This document shows positions 8,980 to 20,100 of a stretch of 26,870 bases of DNA, piece by piece (within the stretch, counting starts at the first letter, position 1; each line of letters starts with the position of its first letter). The stretch is from Chromera velia (taxonomy: Eukaryota; Sar; Chromeraceae). The DNA lies in NCBI GenBank assembly GCA_018398765.1, contig JAHBMJ010004007.1:58001-84870 (forward strand), written 5' to 3'. Below the pieces are notes generated by a model. It did no database searches and was not told the DNA's origin. It was given only the letters and a program-made list of their open reading frames with translations. The position numbers and the translations under genes were made by a program.

Positions 8980-10389
8980 TCAATCACTTCTCCTTGCTAC
9001 TCGAACTCCCCCGGCAGACTCCGTGTATGTGTACACCGCACCCAGCTCTTTGCAGTACGGGAACGAGGCGCTACCGGGGAGGAGATTGCCGCCCCCGCAA
9101 ATAACGTGGCAGACAACGTAGTAGTGCAGGAGCATGGCAGACGACCCCCCCCCAGAGTTGAGGAGCCACCCCACCAGTCTCACCTCCCTCATCACCTCAC
9201 ATCTCCTCTGCACCCCCCACGCTTCGTACAGACGCTTTGCGAGACGGTGACAGTACAGAGCCTCGCACTCAGCCCGGGACTCGAACGGTCCGAATGGATT
9301 CTCTCTGTAAGACCGCGACTCTGCTTTGTAGCTGCGGATGAACTCACGCACTGCACCCTCGTCAGGCCAAGGGTTCGATCTGACGAACCGCCTGAAGGCG
9401 AGATACTCATCCCTCTCGCCGTCTGAGTCGGTCTCGAGGGCCGCGTTGTCGACCGTGTCGTCGATGGACACATTGTAGTCGGGGCACTTTGCCTTCACCT
9501 CCTCCAACTGCTCAGTGGTGGGCTCAAGAGGGTAACGGTCCCTCTCTGCCCCCCCCTGCGGCTTCTTCGGGGCCCGACCCTTCGGGATGGGCCGATGGTA
9601 GTCGCGTGTCTGACCGTACAGGCACTTGTCGGGATCTGTCTGATAGGGGTTTCTGCCTCTGTCTCCCTCTGTGGAGATCCATTGGCTCTGCAGGTACTCG
9701 TCCCTCCAGGCAAGGAGCCAGGAAGGAACCCCATCTGCCCCATCCCAACCCCCTCTACCCATTGCATCTGAGCACATGTCCATCAATGCCCACAGGGAGT
9801 CGGTGGTGATGTTCTGACGGGCGGGGGATTTGGGAAGGGCCTGGTCGGAAGAATCCCTGAATAGGACTCTTTGCCCCATGATGTACACCGGACCCCTCAG
9901 AAACATGTGTGTCATCTGAGTGATGCTGTGTTTTTCTGGGTCTATGCCGAGTTGGATCCCCACGGCGTTGAGCTGTCTGTTCATATCTTTCCAGCGAGTG
10001 CCATTTTGGAGGTTCAGGAGCGCACTGACAACTGTCACCTCCTCTTCTGGAGGAGGGTCGGAGGTGAATATTCGGAGCTGCCAACCGAAGAACTGCCCCC
10101 ACCAGCAGGGCAGCTCAAATAGCCTACCCGCCTTCGATCGAATATATGCAAGGGCTTCCTCCTCTGTGTCAAATTTCCAATTCTCCATATTGTTCGTCAG
10201 GTTGTTTGCCGACCCTTCGCCTTCCTCAACATACACAACATTGACAACCTCCCCCAACTCTCTTCGAAGCTCTTTGGAGAGACTCTCAAGACAAGATCTG
10301 TCGTCACTGTGCACAACCTTCAGACCTTCACACAGGGCCTGTAGCGCACTGTGCAAATCACCACCACACAAAAGTGCGATCGCTTTCAA
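8980..10389 (-). CDS. Unrecognised intronless protein, long C-terminal part of a TPR protein (out of frame with its N-terminus)
   Basis: This open frame of about 469 codons has no internal splice signals. Its first residues (AIALLCGGDLHSALQALCEG) are the helix A/B text of a TPR, with the GD...A pattern at TPR positions 15, 16 and 20. The rest is a Trp-rich region I cannot assign: an acidic linker, CWWGQFFGWQLRIF near residue 94, GRGGWDG near 210, WRDEYLQSQW near 228, a Pro/Lys/Gly-rich stretch near 270, then charged helices with NPWPDEGAVREFI near 340. No catalytic motif is evident. There is no proper ATG at the start of the frame. It most likely continues the ORF at 10358-10594 across a frameshift. 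The last 60 residues are hydrophobic and unlike the rest and could be non-coding. The opposite strand is also open in places, but this strand carries the TPR pattern. Confidence 0.65.
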   Translation of the reverse strand: MKAIALLCGGDLHSALQALCEGLKVVHSDDRSCLESLSKELRRELGEVVNVVYVEEGEGSANNLTNNMENWKFDTEEEALAYIRSKAGRLFELPCWWGQFFGWQLRIFTSDPPPEEEVTVVSALLNLQNGTRWKDMNRQLNAVGIQLGIDPEKHSITQMTHMFLRGPVYIMGQRVLFRDSSDQALPKSPARQNITTDSLWALMDMCSDAMGRGGWDGADGVPSWLLAWRDEYLQSQWISTEGDRGRNPYQTDPDKCLYGQTRDYHRPIPKGRAPKKPQGGAERDRYPLEPTTEQLEEVKAKCPDYNVSIDDTVDNAALETDSDGERDEYLAFRRFVRSNPWPDEGAVREFIRSYKAESRSYRENPFGPFESRAECEALYCHRLAKRLYEAWGVQRRCEVMREVRLVGWLLNSGGGSSAMLLHYYVVCHVICGGGNLLPGSASFPYCKELGAVYTYTESAGGVRVARRSD

Positions 10390-10594
10390 CAGCCGTTTGC
10401 GCTGCCTCTGTTGCCTCCTTGAAACGTTTCAGTTGGAGCAGGCACTGTGCAATGTTCGAGCAGATGAGAGAGTCCTTTTCGTCACCTTTCAAGAGAAGCG
10501 CCTCTTTGTAGAGAGAGAGGGCTTTTTCAAAAGACCGGGAACCAAACTCAGCTTTGGCATCCTCCTTCACTGTCTCCCAAGTTCGAACGCGCAT
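10358..10594 (-). CDS. TPR-repeat N-terminal ORF (truncated by frameshift)
   Basis: An ATG at 10594 opens 78 codons, beginning MRVRTWETVKEDAKAEFGSR. Two tetratricopeptide repeats are visible: residues 6-39, with A13, G18, F22 and A25 at signature positions, and residues 42-75, with A49, F64 and A67-type positions. The frame then stops at TGA after FVWW, where TPR3 should begin. TPR3 text appears immediately in another frame (from about 10383 downwards). TPRs bind protein partners, and an N-terminal TPR block at a fresh ATG is typical of co-chaperone-like or SMYD-like proteins, though no such partner domain is recognised here. The gene has no introns and is divergent from the ankyrin gene at 11476. 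It is either a pseudogene, a frameshifted assembly, or a short TPR protein. Confidence 0.65.
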   Translation of the reverse strand: MRVRTWETVKEDAKAEFGSRSFEKALSLYKEALLLKGDEKDSLICSNIAQCLLQLKRFKEATEAAQTAVESDRTFVWW

Positions 10595-10975
10595 CTTCTA
10601 TACAAAATCAACAGAGGCGGTCGAATCGACGTCAGCGGTAGGAGGAGGATAAAGAAGAAATACGGTGCACAAGTCCCCCACTGGACAAGGCTGAGGAATG
10701 CCTCCGGGAAGTCAGGAAGGATAAGAGTCTTGCGTATGCAGGAGACGGAATTTCTCGAAAGTTCCTGCCTAAAATTGCAGCTTCGCTTTGGCTCAAAGAT
10801 TTTCCCTTGAGATTTCAAACGGGTCAAAGTCGAAGATCTCCACTCACGCTGGGCCCTCGAAAAGTTCTTGCCTCTGAGCAGTCTCTCGAGATGATTCCAG
10901 ATTTTCGATCGTCAGTCTGGATATGTCTGGATGCCATCTGGATGCCAGGCTAGCGATTCGACAAAAAAAAAGACT

Positions 10976-11110
10976 GCATGTCCCGCGCGGCGCGGCGCGC
11001 GGCGCCGCATGCCATGCATGCAGGGTGCGCATGCATGCATGCGCGCTGCATGTGAACGCGGCGCCGCACGCTGCATGTGTAGCTCGGACCGGCCCCTCAC
11101 TGTTGCATGC
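10976..11110. promoter_or_regulatory. GC-rich palindromic TGCATGC cluster between two divergent intronless genes
   Basis: This stretch in the 880-bp gap between start codons at 10594 and 11476 is far richer in GC than its surroundings. It is packed with GCGC, GGCGCC and GCATGC words. GCGCATGCATGCATGCGC at 11027-11044 is an 18-bp perfect palindrome, and CATGCATGCAG lies at about 11013-11022. TGCATGC is a known ApiAP2-type binding word in apicomplexans. A shared bidirectional promoter is inferred. A hairpin or CpG-island role is equally possible. Confidence 0.45.
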
Positions 11111-11475
11111 GAATTTAAAGTGTCTGACCTTATAAGTGAATCGCACGATCGCAGGAATTCCTTCCTCAGTGGCAGCTGTCCATGACTCCATGTTAAGCTG
11201 GCAGCGATGCGGTGGGTATCACATAGCAGCACATAGACAGAAGAAGAAGGGGGGTTCCAAGTTCGGCTTATCATCTCTTCGTTTGAAACCTTTCGCTTGC
11301 AAGGGAACTCCAATTCAGGTTCTTTTATATAATACAGTTTACACTTGCATTCCAGACTGAATTGTGACAGCTGTTCCTCTATCCCACACTTACATCCTCC
11401 ACCAATCCTCCTCGGCACAGGCCAAACACCAGCATTTGTATCTATCTTGTAGGGGCGTCTTCCTTTCGGGGACAA

Positions 11476-12351
11476 ATGGGTTGTGGTGCTTCCGCGCCTT
11501 CTTCGGGAACCCCCGCAATGGCGCCGGGAGGACAGGACTTCAATGCCACCGCAGTCTCAGACCTCCCGAAAATGGCAGCTGGGGCCACGGCTCAAATGCA
11601 GATGCCTTCAGTGGCACCCACAAGTGGAGGAGGGGGGGCCGGGGGTGATGCGTTGTTGAAGGACTTCTTCGGAGGCGAGGTGAAGTCCTCCTGGGTATTT
11701 GACTCTTCTGAGCTGGTCTCCTTCCTGGCTCACTTTTGGGATGACCGTCCTGAACTCACAGATGATGAGTGCCCTCGAGGCAACTTTTCTTCCATCGAGG
11801 ACATGCGTGCCCAGATCAGAGCCTTCGTTGACGGTCTGATGGAGAGGGCAGAGAAGCCCATCGAGGCAGGGGACCTCACATCCGCAGTGCACCTGTTGAT
11901 CTGCAATGGGTGTTACACGGCGGCCCGGCACCTGGTGGAGCAGCATGGAGTGGACATAGGCCCAAAGGAAGGGTGTGATGAGGACACGGGGATTGACAAT
12001 GCGCTGCACGCTGCAGTGAAGAATATGTGGGAGGGGGGATTGTCGATCCAATGGCTGCACGAGGAACTCGGGATTCCGTTTACTGCCAAGGGGTTTTCGG
12101 AGATGGGCGTGCTTGCTTATGCAATCTCGTGCTGCAGTGGGAGTGACAAATTCCTTCTGAGAAAGTATCCCGAGATAGCGGCCATCCGGATCGGGGCAGA
12201 GGGGGACAGTGCATTGCACGAATTGGCGAGGATGGGCGAGTTGGGCAATTTGACAGATGAGGTGAAGGAATTGTTGAAAAAAAAGGGGCTCACTGAAGAG
12301 ACATTAAACGGAGAGGGAAAGAAGCCTGCAGACGTTGCATTTGGATCCTAG
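11476..12351 (+). CDS. Ankyrin-repeat-like protein with predicted N-myristoylation and palmitoylation
   Basis: One uninterrupted frame of 291 codons begins at ACAAATGG, a good start context. The first residues are MGCGASAPSSG. Gly2 with Ser6 fits N-myristoyltransferase, and Cys3 fits palmitoylation, so the protein should sit on the cytosolic face of a membrane. Residues 10-65 are low-complexity (Gly, Ala, Pro, Met). From about 70 a helical domain follows. Ankyrin-type text appears at about 135-165 (DLTSAVHLLICNGCYTAARH), 172-200 (DNALHAAVKN), 240-270 (DSALHELARMGELGN) and a half repeat at the end (LNGEGKKPADVAFGS). There is no enzyme motif, so a scaffold or adaptor role is inferred. It is intronless, unlike the phosphatase and transportin genes nearby. 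The fold is likely; the partner is unknown. Confidence 0.8.
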   Translation: MGCGASAPSSGTPAMAPGGQDFNATAVSDLPKMAAGATAQMQMPSVAPTSGGGGAGGDALLKDFFGGEVKSSWVFDSSELVSFLAHFWDDRPELTDDECPRGNFSSIEDMRAQIRAFVDGLMERAEKPIEAGDLTSAVHLLICNGCYTAARHLVEQHGVDIGPKEGCDEDTGIDNALHAAVKNMWEGGLSIQWLHEELGIPFTAKGFSEMGVLAYAISCCSGSDKFLLRKYPEIAAIRIGAEGDSALHELARMGELGNLTDEVKELLKKKGLTEETLNGEGKKPADVAFGS

Positions 12352-14198
12352 CGTCAGTGCCCTTTCTGATGAATGCGTTGATGTACGTGTAGAGGGTTCA
12401 GTTCACACAGACGGTTTGTGTCACTGTCTGTGTAAAAAGGGTCACAGCAGAGAGCAAAGAAAAAGCGTGCTGGTGCCGATGATGGGAAGAGAGTTCTCGT
12501 ATGAGAAAACAACCTAGAAAACAACTAAAACAGTTTCCCAAATATGAATGTTTGGGGATTCGAGAGGCGATGCGCACGTAGAGAGGGAAGTACTAAAGCT
12601 AGGGAGACCGCCGAGATCTTGGGTCTATGTATAGCTCAAGTTCATGACGAGCCTCAAGCCTATCGGTTCACTTCAAGCTGAAAAATAGCTTGAAACTAGA
12701 GCTTTTAAACTTCAACAAACATATTATACTAGATATTATAATGTTTATAGCTAGGTTTATAGTTAGGTTTATAGACCGCTAGATAGACCGACATGAAAGT
12801 GCTACTGAAAGTGGCCACAAAATTGGCGGGCCCCGAATTTGGAGATACGTTAAGAACTAGGTTGCGAACTGCGTAACGATAATTTACTTGAATGAAATTT
12901 GATTAAACTCACTGGCAAGACATTATAAAATCTAAAGTAGATGACATATAAGTATACCAAACTTTGTCATAAAAAAAATGTTAGAAAAATTGTAGATAAC
13001 AGTGCATGAGTCATTTACTAGGTCATGTAACTCTGAGCTGAGTCTAGGCGCCGCACATAAAAAAAAAGAAGAAAAAAATAGGCGCCTTCAACTTTTTTTT
13101 TTCTTTTTTTTTTTTTTAGGTCAAAAGTTAGGTTGATATTTTGTGTGGAAAATAGTGGAAAAGTAAGTTTCAGAGTCGAAAGTGTTTCTTTTCCTTTTGG
13201 GGACACCTGAAAAAAAAAAAAAGAAAAAAAAAAAACAGGTCTTCCCAACTTTTTTTTTTTCTATGTGCGGCGCCTAGAGCTGAGTGTTCATCTGAAATAT
13301 TTGAAGACGTCATCGATCATGATGACATGATACAAAAATGTATAAATTATGATAAATTGCTAAATGAATTGTCTGGTAAATTTGTCAAAACCTCACTTTA
13401 AACCTATTTTTGCATCTATATTCTTATCAATCTTATTGAACTCTCGGAAGTTACTTTGCTTCCAAAAAAAAGGGTTGTAAGGTCTCAAGCCTGTGAATTC
13501 AGGCTTCGTAGACTGAGACTCGTCAGAACTGGAAACTGCTTACGTGAACTAGTACTTGAAAGACTTTCACTAGCCGGTGGTCCGGAATTTAAAGAGGCTA
13601 TGTGCCTCGATCTGATTGAGCTTAATTGCATGGGGCAGCCTGATGAGGTCAAGATGTCAAGAGCCCGTCAGCCAGGAGAGGCCTGCACACATCAAACGCA
13701 CATGCATCAAGGCCACACAAGAGACAGAGCCGAAAACTGAAGCAAAGATGCACGCAGACACATGAACAATGAATATGCAGGGGCGGCTCTCGACTTTCAG
13801 TCGGGTCTCTTATGTATACGTCATTCAGTTCCTCCTATCCGAAAGCCTTTGTTTTGATTCCGTTTAATAATTTGCGTTTCTGCAAGCTCCAGTTGTCAAC
13901 CAGCATTGAGGAGTCTTTAGGGGTGGCTGAGGGGAGGGGAATGAGGACTTCAATGTGTGAGGAATTAATGCGTTTTCTCTTTTGTCTCTCTAGCGTGACA
14001 AGGAGAGCTAGGCGCTTCTACCTGCTGACTGCGTGAAGTCAATGAATATCTCAAGCTTCCTTCCATCCTTCTACAAATGAGTCACCCTAAAAGGAAAAAC
14101 TTACAGCAAGAACAGGAACAGAACAGAGGCAGACTGAGCTCGAAATCCAGGCGCATACAGGCACACACCAAAGTCGAATCCAGCCGCAGCGTGCACGT
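12352..14198. other. AT-rich intergenic region with a MITE
   Basis: Between the ankyrin gene stop and the proposed transportin stop there is no supported gene. It contains a perfect 8-bp-stem hairpin at about 12672-12694, the MITE at 13044-13277, and a short inverted word AAGCCT...AGGCTT near 13488-13507. The open frame at 13456-13740 shows no family features. Confidence 0.6.
13036..13285. mobile_element. MITE (non-autonomous DNA transposon) with 16-bp TIRs and 8-bp TSD
   Basis: CTAGGCGCCGCACATA at 13044-13059 is repeated as a perfect reverse complement at 13262-13277. Immediately outside both ends lies the direct repeat AGCTGAGT (13036-13043 and 13278-13285). Element length without the duplication is 234 bp. 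Just inside the TIRs are A-rich (left) and T-rich (right) runs that extend the inverted symmetry. The inside is AT-rich without a coding frame. An 8-bp duplication is the usual product of hAT-superfamily transposases, so mobilisation by an hAT-type enzyme elsewhere in the genome is inferred. The perfect ends suggest a fairly recent insertion. Confidence 0.85.
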
Positions 14199-17100
14199 TC
14201 ACCCCAACCAAGATCCAGACCCTACAAAAAATGAGTCGAAAACTGAGCATTCACAGGAGAGTTGCTTCTCCACAAACCGGGCAACTGGACCATTTCCTTT
14301 ATGAGGGAGATGACTTTTTATTCTAACCACCAAAAGAAATACCCCCCTTGCTTCTACTCACCTCTCAATGCACCTCTTGCGGTTGCGTCCCCACCCCCAT
14401 TGCTTGCTCCTAACCCCCCCGTGGCCACCCCCCCAGTTTCTGGTCTGTCTTCTCCAGCCACACAAGAGTCCAGGACAGATGCAACAGCCTCGCAGTCTGC
14501 AGGAGACAGAAGGCCCTTCAACCGCACCCTGAGAGAAAACGCCTCAGTGGGACCTCCGACGTCCGCCTGCTGCTCTCCCAGAAATTCCAGAAACACAACA
14601 ACGCCTGCAGACAGAAGACAAACGTAGGGAGAGACTACCCATCTTTCTTGAAGAAGACACACACACACATAGTGTGTGTGTGTGTGTGTGTGTGTGTGTT
14701 TCCTTGACTCAAACTCACAACGGACAGGCAACCCAGACGGACGGAGAAACAGACAATCTCACAACATGCCTTCTTCTTATTCTCGGGAATAACATAAATT
14801 CTTTTTCTTTTCCTTCACACACACACACACACACACACAGAGGCAGACAAACATACATACCACATCTTCCTGTTCCATCATTTTTTTCACGTAGACGAGC
14901 AACAAAAAAAAGAAATGAAGAAAGGAGCAAAGAAAGAAATAAAGAAAGAAAGAAAGAATGCATGAAGCGCATGCCTCGATCAGTGTGTATTGACGGACCT
15001 CTAGCCGCTGCCAATCGTTCTGCATCTGCAGGACACTGCGAGATGACCCTCGCCCACCAAGGCAAGGCAGAGACGACTGACACAAACGCATCTGACAGCT
15101 TCTCTCCTGTCAAGTCACCCGGGCCGACTTGAAATGCCGGATCTTCTTCATGGCACGAGACCCGGAGAGAAACCAAAGGGAGCACCCGACCCTGCATGCA
15201 TCCAAAACAGGCGAAGAGACGCACATGTGTCTGTCTGTCTGTCTGCATGCCCGTCTCGCTCTCCCTCCTGTGTGTATGTGTGTGTGCGTGCGTGTGTGTG
15301 TGTGCGTGTTTTTCTGCTGTGCGTGTGCCGCCCAATCCAAAAGAGTTGAAGGCAGAGCTTTATCCATGTGCATCCCCTGAATGGGAGTGCGAGGTCATCT
15401 CTCTTTCTCTTGCTCTTCCTTCTTCTCTTTCTCTGCACACACAAGAAAGCATGAGCTCGATCGAATAGACTACAGCTCTTGGCATCGCAAAAAGTAATGA
15501 CAAAGGGACGCGTCAAACAGACCAAAGCCAGGGCCTCATTTTGGTTCGCGTTCTCCACACCCGACCCCCCAAGGCTTCCCCCTCCAGAAAAAGACCCGAG
15601 AGCCTGCTGCCTCCGTCCAGATGCAACCAGAACATTCGACGCGACTGATGCTATCTCGACGGCAAAGGAAGCACAAAGCCACCCCTCAGGTCCCCTCAGC
15701 GCCTGCTTCCTCGAGCCTCCGTCAGCCATCCCAGAGAGTCTGTCCCACACCGCACTGATCACCTCAGACGCCGCCCAGAAGGCGTTGCCCTTCACCTGCG
15801 AACAGGACAAATGGCCACAATGGGGGTTCTTCTTTGATCCAGGATACAGAAGAGAAAAAGAGAAAGCAGCCGATGAAAGAAGACAGGCGCAAAGAAAAAA
15901 CAGAAAAGGGCAGAGACGAAGGTTTGTCAAAGGTCACAAAAGAAAAACAACACCCACGGAGAAGAACAATAGTACCTGAAGTGCTTCTGTTCCGATAAAA
16001 ATAACCGAATTGAAAACAGCCCCATGGACACTCACTGACCAAATCCGATCCTTGTTTTGCCATCCGGGCAGCTGCTTCTGCGAACTCCGAGAGCTCCACG
16101 ATCTTCGCACCCACCGCCTCAACGCCTCCTCCCCGCACGCACTCTCCCACACACGCAAACAGACTCCCCACCGCACCAGAAGGAAGGACAGATAGCAGAC
16201 GAAAAGCCAAAGTCAGTATGCTCACACTATCCCCACTACTCATGAGAGGCACCTCAGCGTGGCCGTTCATCACCCCCCCTGACGAATCTCCCAAAACTTC
16301 CCTGACAGGAACTGCAACCACAGCGACGGCCTCTCCAGGATCGGAAATCAACTCCAAAAGCTCTGAAATCAAATCTAACGCTGCACCCACAGCAGCCACA
16401 CTGACGACTGGTTCTTGCCCCCCTGCGCGCTGAAACGCTTTCCAAGAATCCAAAACTTCGGCTACCGCAGTCTCACGAAATCCCTTCACAAGCAGACTGG
16501 CAGGGAACGAAGAAGAGAGGGCAGACGGGCGAGAGACACACACCCGAAGAACCGCACTGCACGCTTCCAATACAGAAACCGCCACGCTCTCCAGTTCGCC
16601 GTCTCCCCGAGATCCTCCACGAGATGCACCCCTGATGGCACCCCATCTTTGCAGAAGCACCCCTGACACATTCACAAATGCACTCTCCTCGTCTGCCCCC
16701 AACTCTCTCTCTGTAAAAGCCAAACCTACCGCTGAAAGTCCCTCACACGCTCTACAGAATGTTTCCTCACTTCTCGCATCCCCCACCACCAAACGCAAAG
16801 CTTCCACTACCCGCACACCCATTCCCGAAGCTGCTGGTAGAGCAGCAGAGGGAGGTTCGCTTTCAGATAACACCCTAACTAGACCAGACAAAGCTGCCCG
16901 TCTCAGCAAAGGAGACGCAGACTGCAAGGCACTCACAATCGGATTCGACAAACACTCCAAGCTCACACCAGATGCAGAGAGTGGGGCCGCAAAGGATGAA
17001 AGGGCGATGACCGCTGCGGCCGTGGTGCGCGCCCCCTGTGCGCTGTCAATAGAGCTGCACACGACCTCAGTGAGGACAGGCACGAGAGACCGGAGCATCT

Positions 17101-20100
17101 CTGTGACTCCAGGGTCTCCAGAGGATTCGGGAGGGAGCGAGTGCACAAGCACCCCCAAGGCTTGCAGTGCAGCGACCCGCTTAGCATCCTCCCTTCCTAC
17201 ACGGTTCTGCACCCCTCTAGGCAGATTCAATCTGGACTCCAGGAGAGGCAGGATGAGAGGGAGGAGTCGGGGTCCACAGAGAAAAACCAGCTCTGAGAGA
17301 AGAGACGCAGAAGCGCTTCCCAACCCTCCACCGGCAGCAGCCCCTTCTGTGAGAAGCCCCTCGAAAAGAGACCCCTCCTCGTCTTCAGCCTCCTCTCCCA
17401 AACTAGTTCCGTCTGTGGGTCTTCTCTGCAGATCAACGGAAGGATTGGAGTGGAAAGAGCACCATCCTCGATGGGTATGCGCATGATTTAAGACATCAAG
17501 GAAAATTAAGGAAAGGGTTGCATGACTCGCGAGATCTACTTGACCAAGTCAGGAGTGAGGAGAGAAACGGTTCTACAAAGAAGAATTCCGTGACAAGAGT
17601 GAAGCATGCGGAGAGGGGAAGGGTCCATTCTTCTTCGCATGCCCGATGACGGCAAACTGAACAGAGAGAAAAAGAGCAAAAGCAGCCCCACCCCCCCCCC
17701 CCTGCCACTCCGAGGACCAGGTGATGTCTTGGAGCTGCCCCTTCTCTTTCGTTTTCCATTGCAAATTCATCTCCCGTCTCTCCTTCGAGCGAGGCTTCCA
17801 GATTCTCCATCAAAGCTTCCAGTAACCTGCAGACGTACATGAATGCGGAGTGAACGGAAAGATATTTTATGGCAGGTAATGATCAAGCAGGATAGTGGAA
17901 CAAGAGAGGCTCGCACAGGTGACAGAGCATCGAAAGAGAAGGAAAAACAGGAATTTATACACCATTGGGTCATTATTCTACACGTGCCACCCCACTGACT
18001 CTCTGCAGATTCCCTCCGTCGCTTCCCTCGCTCTGTTGTCTTCCCCTGCAGCCCCCACGAGTCGGAGGAAGAAATCCATCGTCTCCAGTCTGATCATTAC
18101 ACGGGACCGAGAAGGGACCTCACGTGGAAGATGGCCCCCTTGGGAGACGGGGGCAGGTTCGTGGAGGGGCAGACGGAGAAGTTGAAGGAACAGAGGAGAG
18201 AGAAATCCTGCTTGGCTGCACACTCTCTGCAGAGAGGAGACACAAGCGAGGTTCCTTTTGATCAAGGTCAATTAAGTGACGATTGGACAGAAGAAACATT
18301 CTCTTGCCAGCCGTCTTGAACCATCACCATCAGACTCGGGCGCCTTCCCGTGTCCTTGTTTGGATAGACCTGTGTCTTCGTCTGCACCTGCTTGCTTTCT
18401 ACCCTGCTTGTAAACGCGCCATGTCTTTCTTTGGTGTCTCACTGCCTGCCTGCCTCCCTGACCGACTGACTGAGACCCACCTCAAGATCCCTCTCGGCAA
18501 AGAAGACGATGCCCCTGCAGGCCTCAAGGACTACACCTGGACACAGAGAGAGATCGAATAAAGAAATAAAGGCACAAGGGTGAGAGAGCTGCATGCACAT
18601 ATTTTCATCCAGACACAAAAGGAGAAAAAAACAAGTGTTCGAGTCTCAGGGGCCCACACGGTCCTACTCCTTCAAACCCAGAAAGCATCGTTTCCGCGAC
18701 ACCAGTTCATTCTTTCTGACCCACCTTCATCTGCTTGACTGTCCCCCATGACCTTCAGCAGTGCAGCCCAAAAAGCATCCAAGCCAGAACTCCCCTGGAG
18801 TCCCCCCCCTTCTGCAGCCAGTCGGAGAAACTCCAGCCTGACCCGCCGCCGCAGTGTCCACACTGACCCCCCCCCTCCCCCCCCCTCACACAGACCGAGA
18901 AAGAAAGGCACCGCAGCCCCGTACAGCGTTCCCCTTCCTTGAGACGAACAGAAAGGAGAACCCGCCTGCCCCCCGGCCTCCACCGCAGTGGCCCCGTTCC
19001 CTGCAGCTCTGACGAAAGCTTCCTGGGCAGCGCTCATCACAGGGACACTCTCGGTGCCTGTAGCTGCAGCGTGCAACTGCTCGAGGGCTGAGGCCAGGCG
19101 AGGGTGAAGAGAGGACCCCGAAAGGCCGGGGTGCGGCAAGCAGAGAAGCTCTGCATGCATGCGTGCATGGGGTCGGAGGGACGGAAGTTTGATTTTACAT
19201 CTACAGCAACAGAAGTGAAGAGAAATGGGAAGAAGAGGGAAGCAGGAGACAGAACAGTCTGGTGAGTCGAAATTGAAGGAACAAGGGGTGGAGACGAATA
19301 TTGCAACACCGAAAGGGAAGTCTGGCATCCCTACTTTCGTTCATTGTTTCGCTTCTGTGCGCAGGAAATCAATCAGATGTGTACACGTTCTAATCGCATT
19401 GATGCTTGACTTTTGTTCTGTACCAATTCCTGAATCTCGCTGCTGTCAGATCCTTCTCAGTTCATCCCCCTTCTCCTCCATCTAGACCTCTTTCCACCCA
19501 CTCGCCTTCCTGCTCGCCGGCATTTTCCTTTTGTTTTCATGCACGTATCCACTCTTGGTGCAGGCTTAAATACTGAAGAGAGAAAAAAACCCGCAGTGTG
19601 CCCTTCTGAAGACCTCACAAACACCGAACGCACCCGCAAGTACAGACGCTGCAGAGAGACGCACCTCTCGCACGCCGTCATTCAGTGTCATCACACCCTG
19701 AGAGACAAATGAGTAAGGCAGGAATGGGAGATCACAGGCCAGCTCCTTCTTTGAGGGATCTCAAAGAGAGAATTAAGAGAAGGACGAAAAAACTCCCGTT
19801 TTCAGTGCCCACAAGGCCGTGGATGAAAGAGACAGCTTTCAACAGGATAGGCCGACATGCGGACGTGACTGAGGACAGGCTCGTAAGCGCAAGAGGAAGG
19901 CCGAGGGGCCGGGAGCATACGAAAGGAAAAGGACCCAGTTGGGCCTGTCTCACGTGAGTGTGGATGCTTTGAACCACAAAAGAAGAGACTTCACGGCTCC
20001 AAAGAGAATCACGCATTGTCAGACCCAGAGCGAACAAAGAAGTCACAGCAGAAAGCACGAAGTGCCCATGCACCAACTGACCATTTGTGCAATCATACCA

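Noticed and set aside
8902-9809. Plus-strand open frames opposite the TPR-linked ORF
   Set aside because: They are antisense to a longer frame that carries recognisable TPR text and have Pro/Ser-rich shadow composition.
11608-12219. Minus-strand frame of 203 codons opposite the ankyrin gene
   Set aside because: It is a shadow of the plus-strand coding frame, with no motifs.
13456-13740. Plus-strand frame of 94 codons
   Set aside because: No start context, motif or splice partner; it sits in repeat-bearing intergenic DNA.
15148-15930. 260-codon minus-strand frame read as one exon
   Set aside because: Only 15795-15561 fits transportin. The ends read into intron and TG-repeat sequence.
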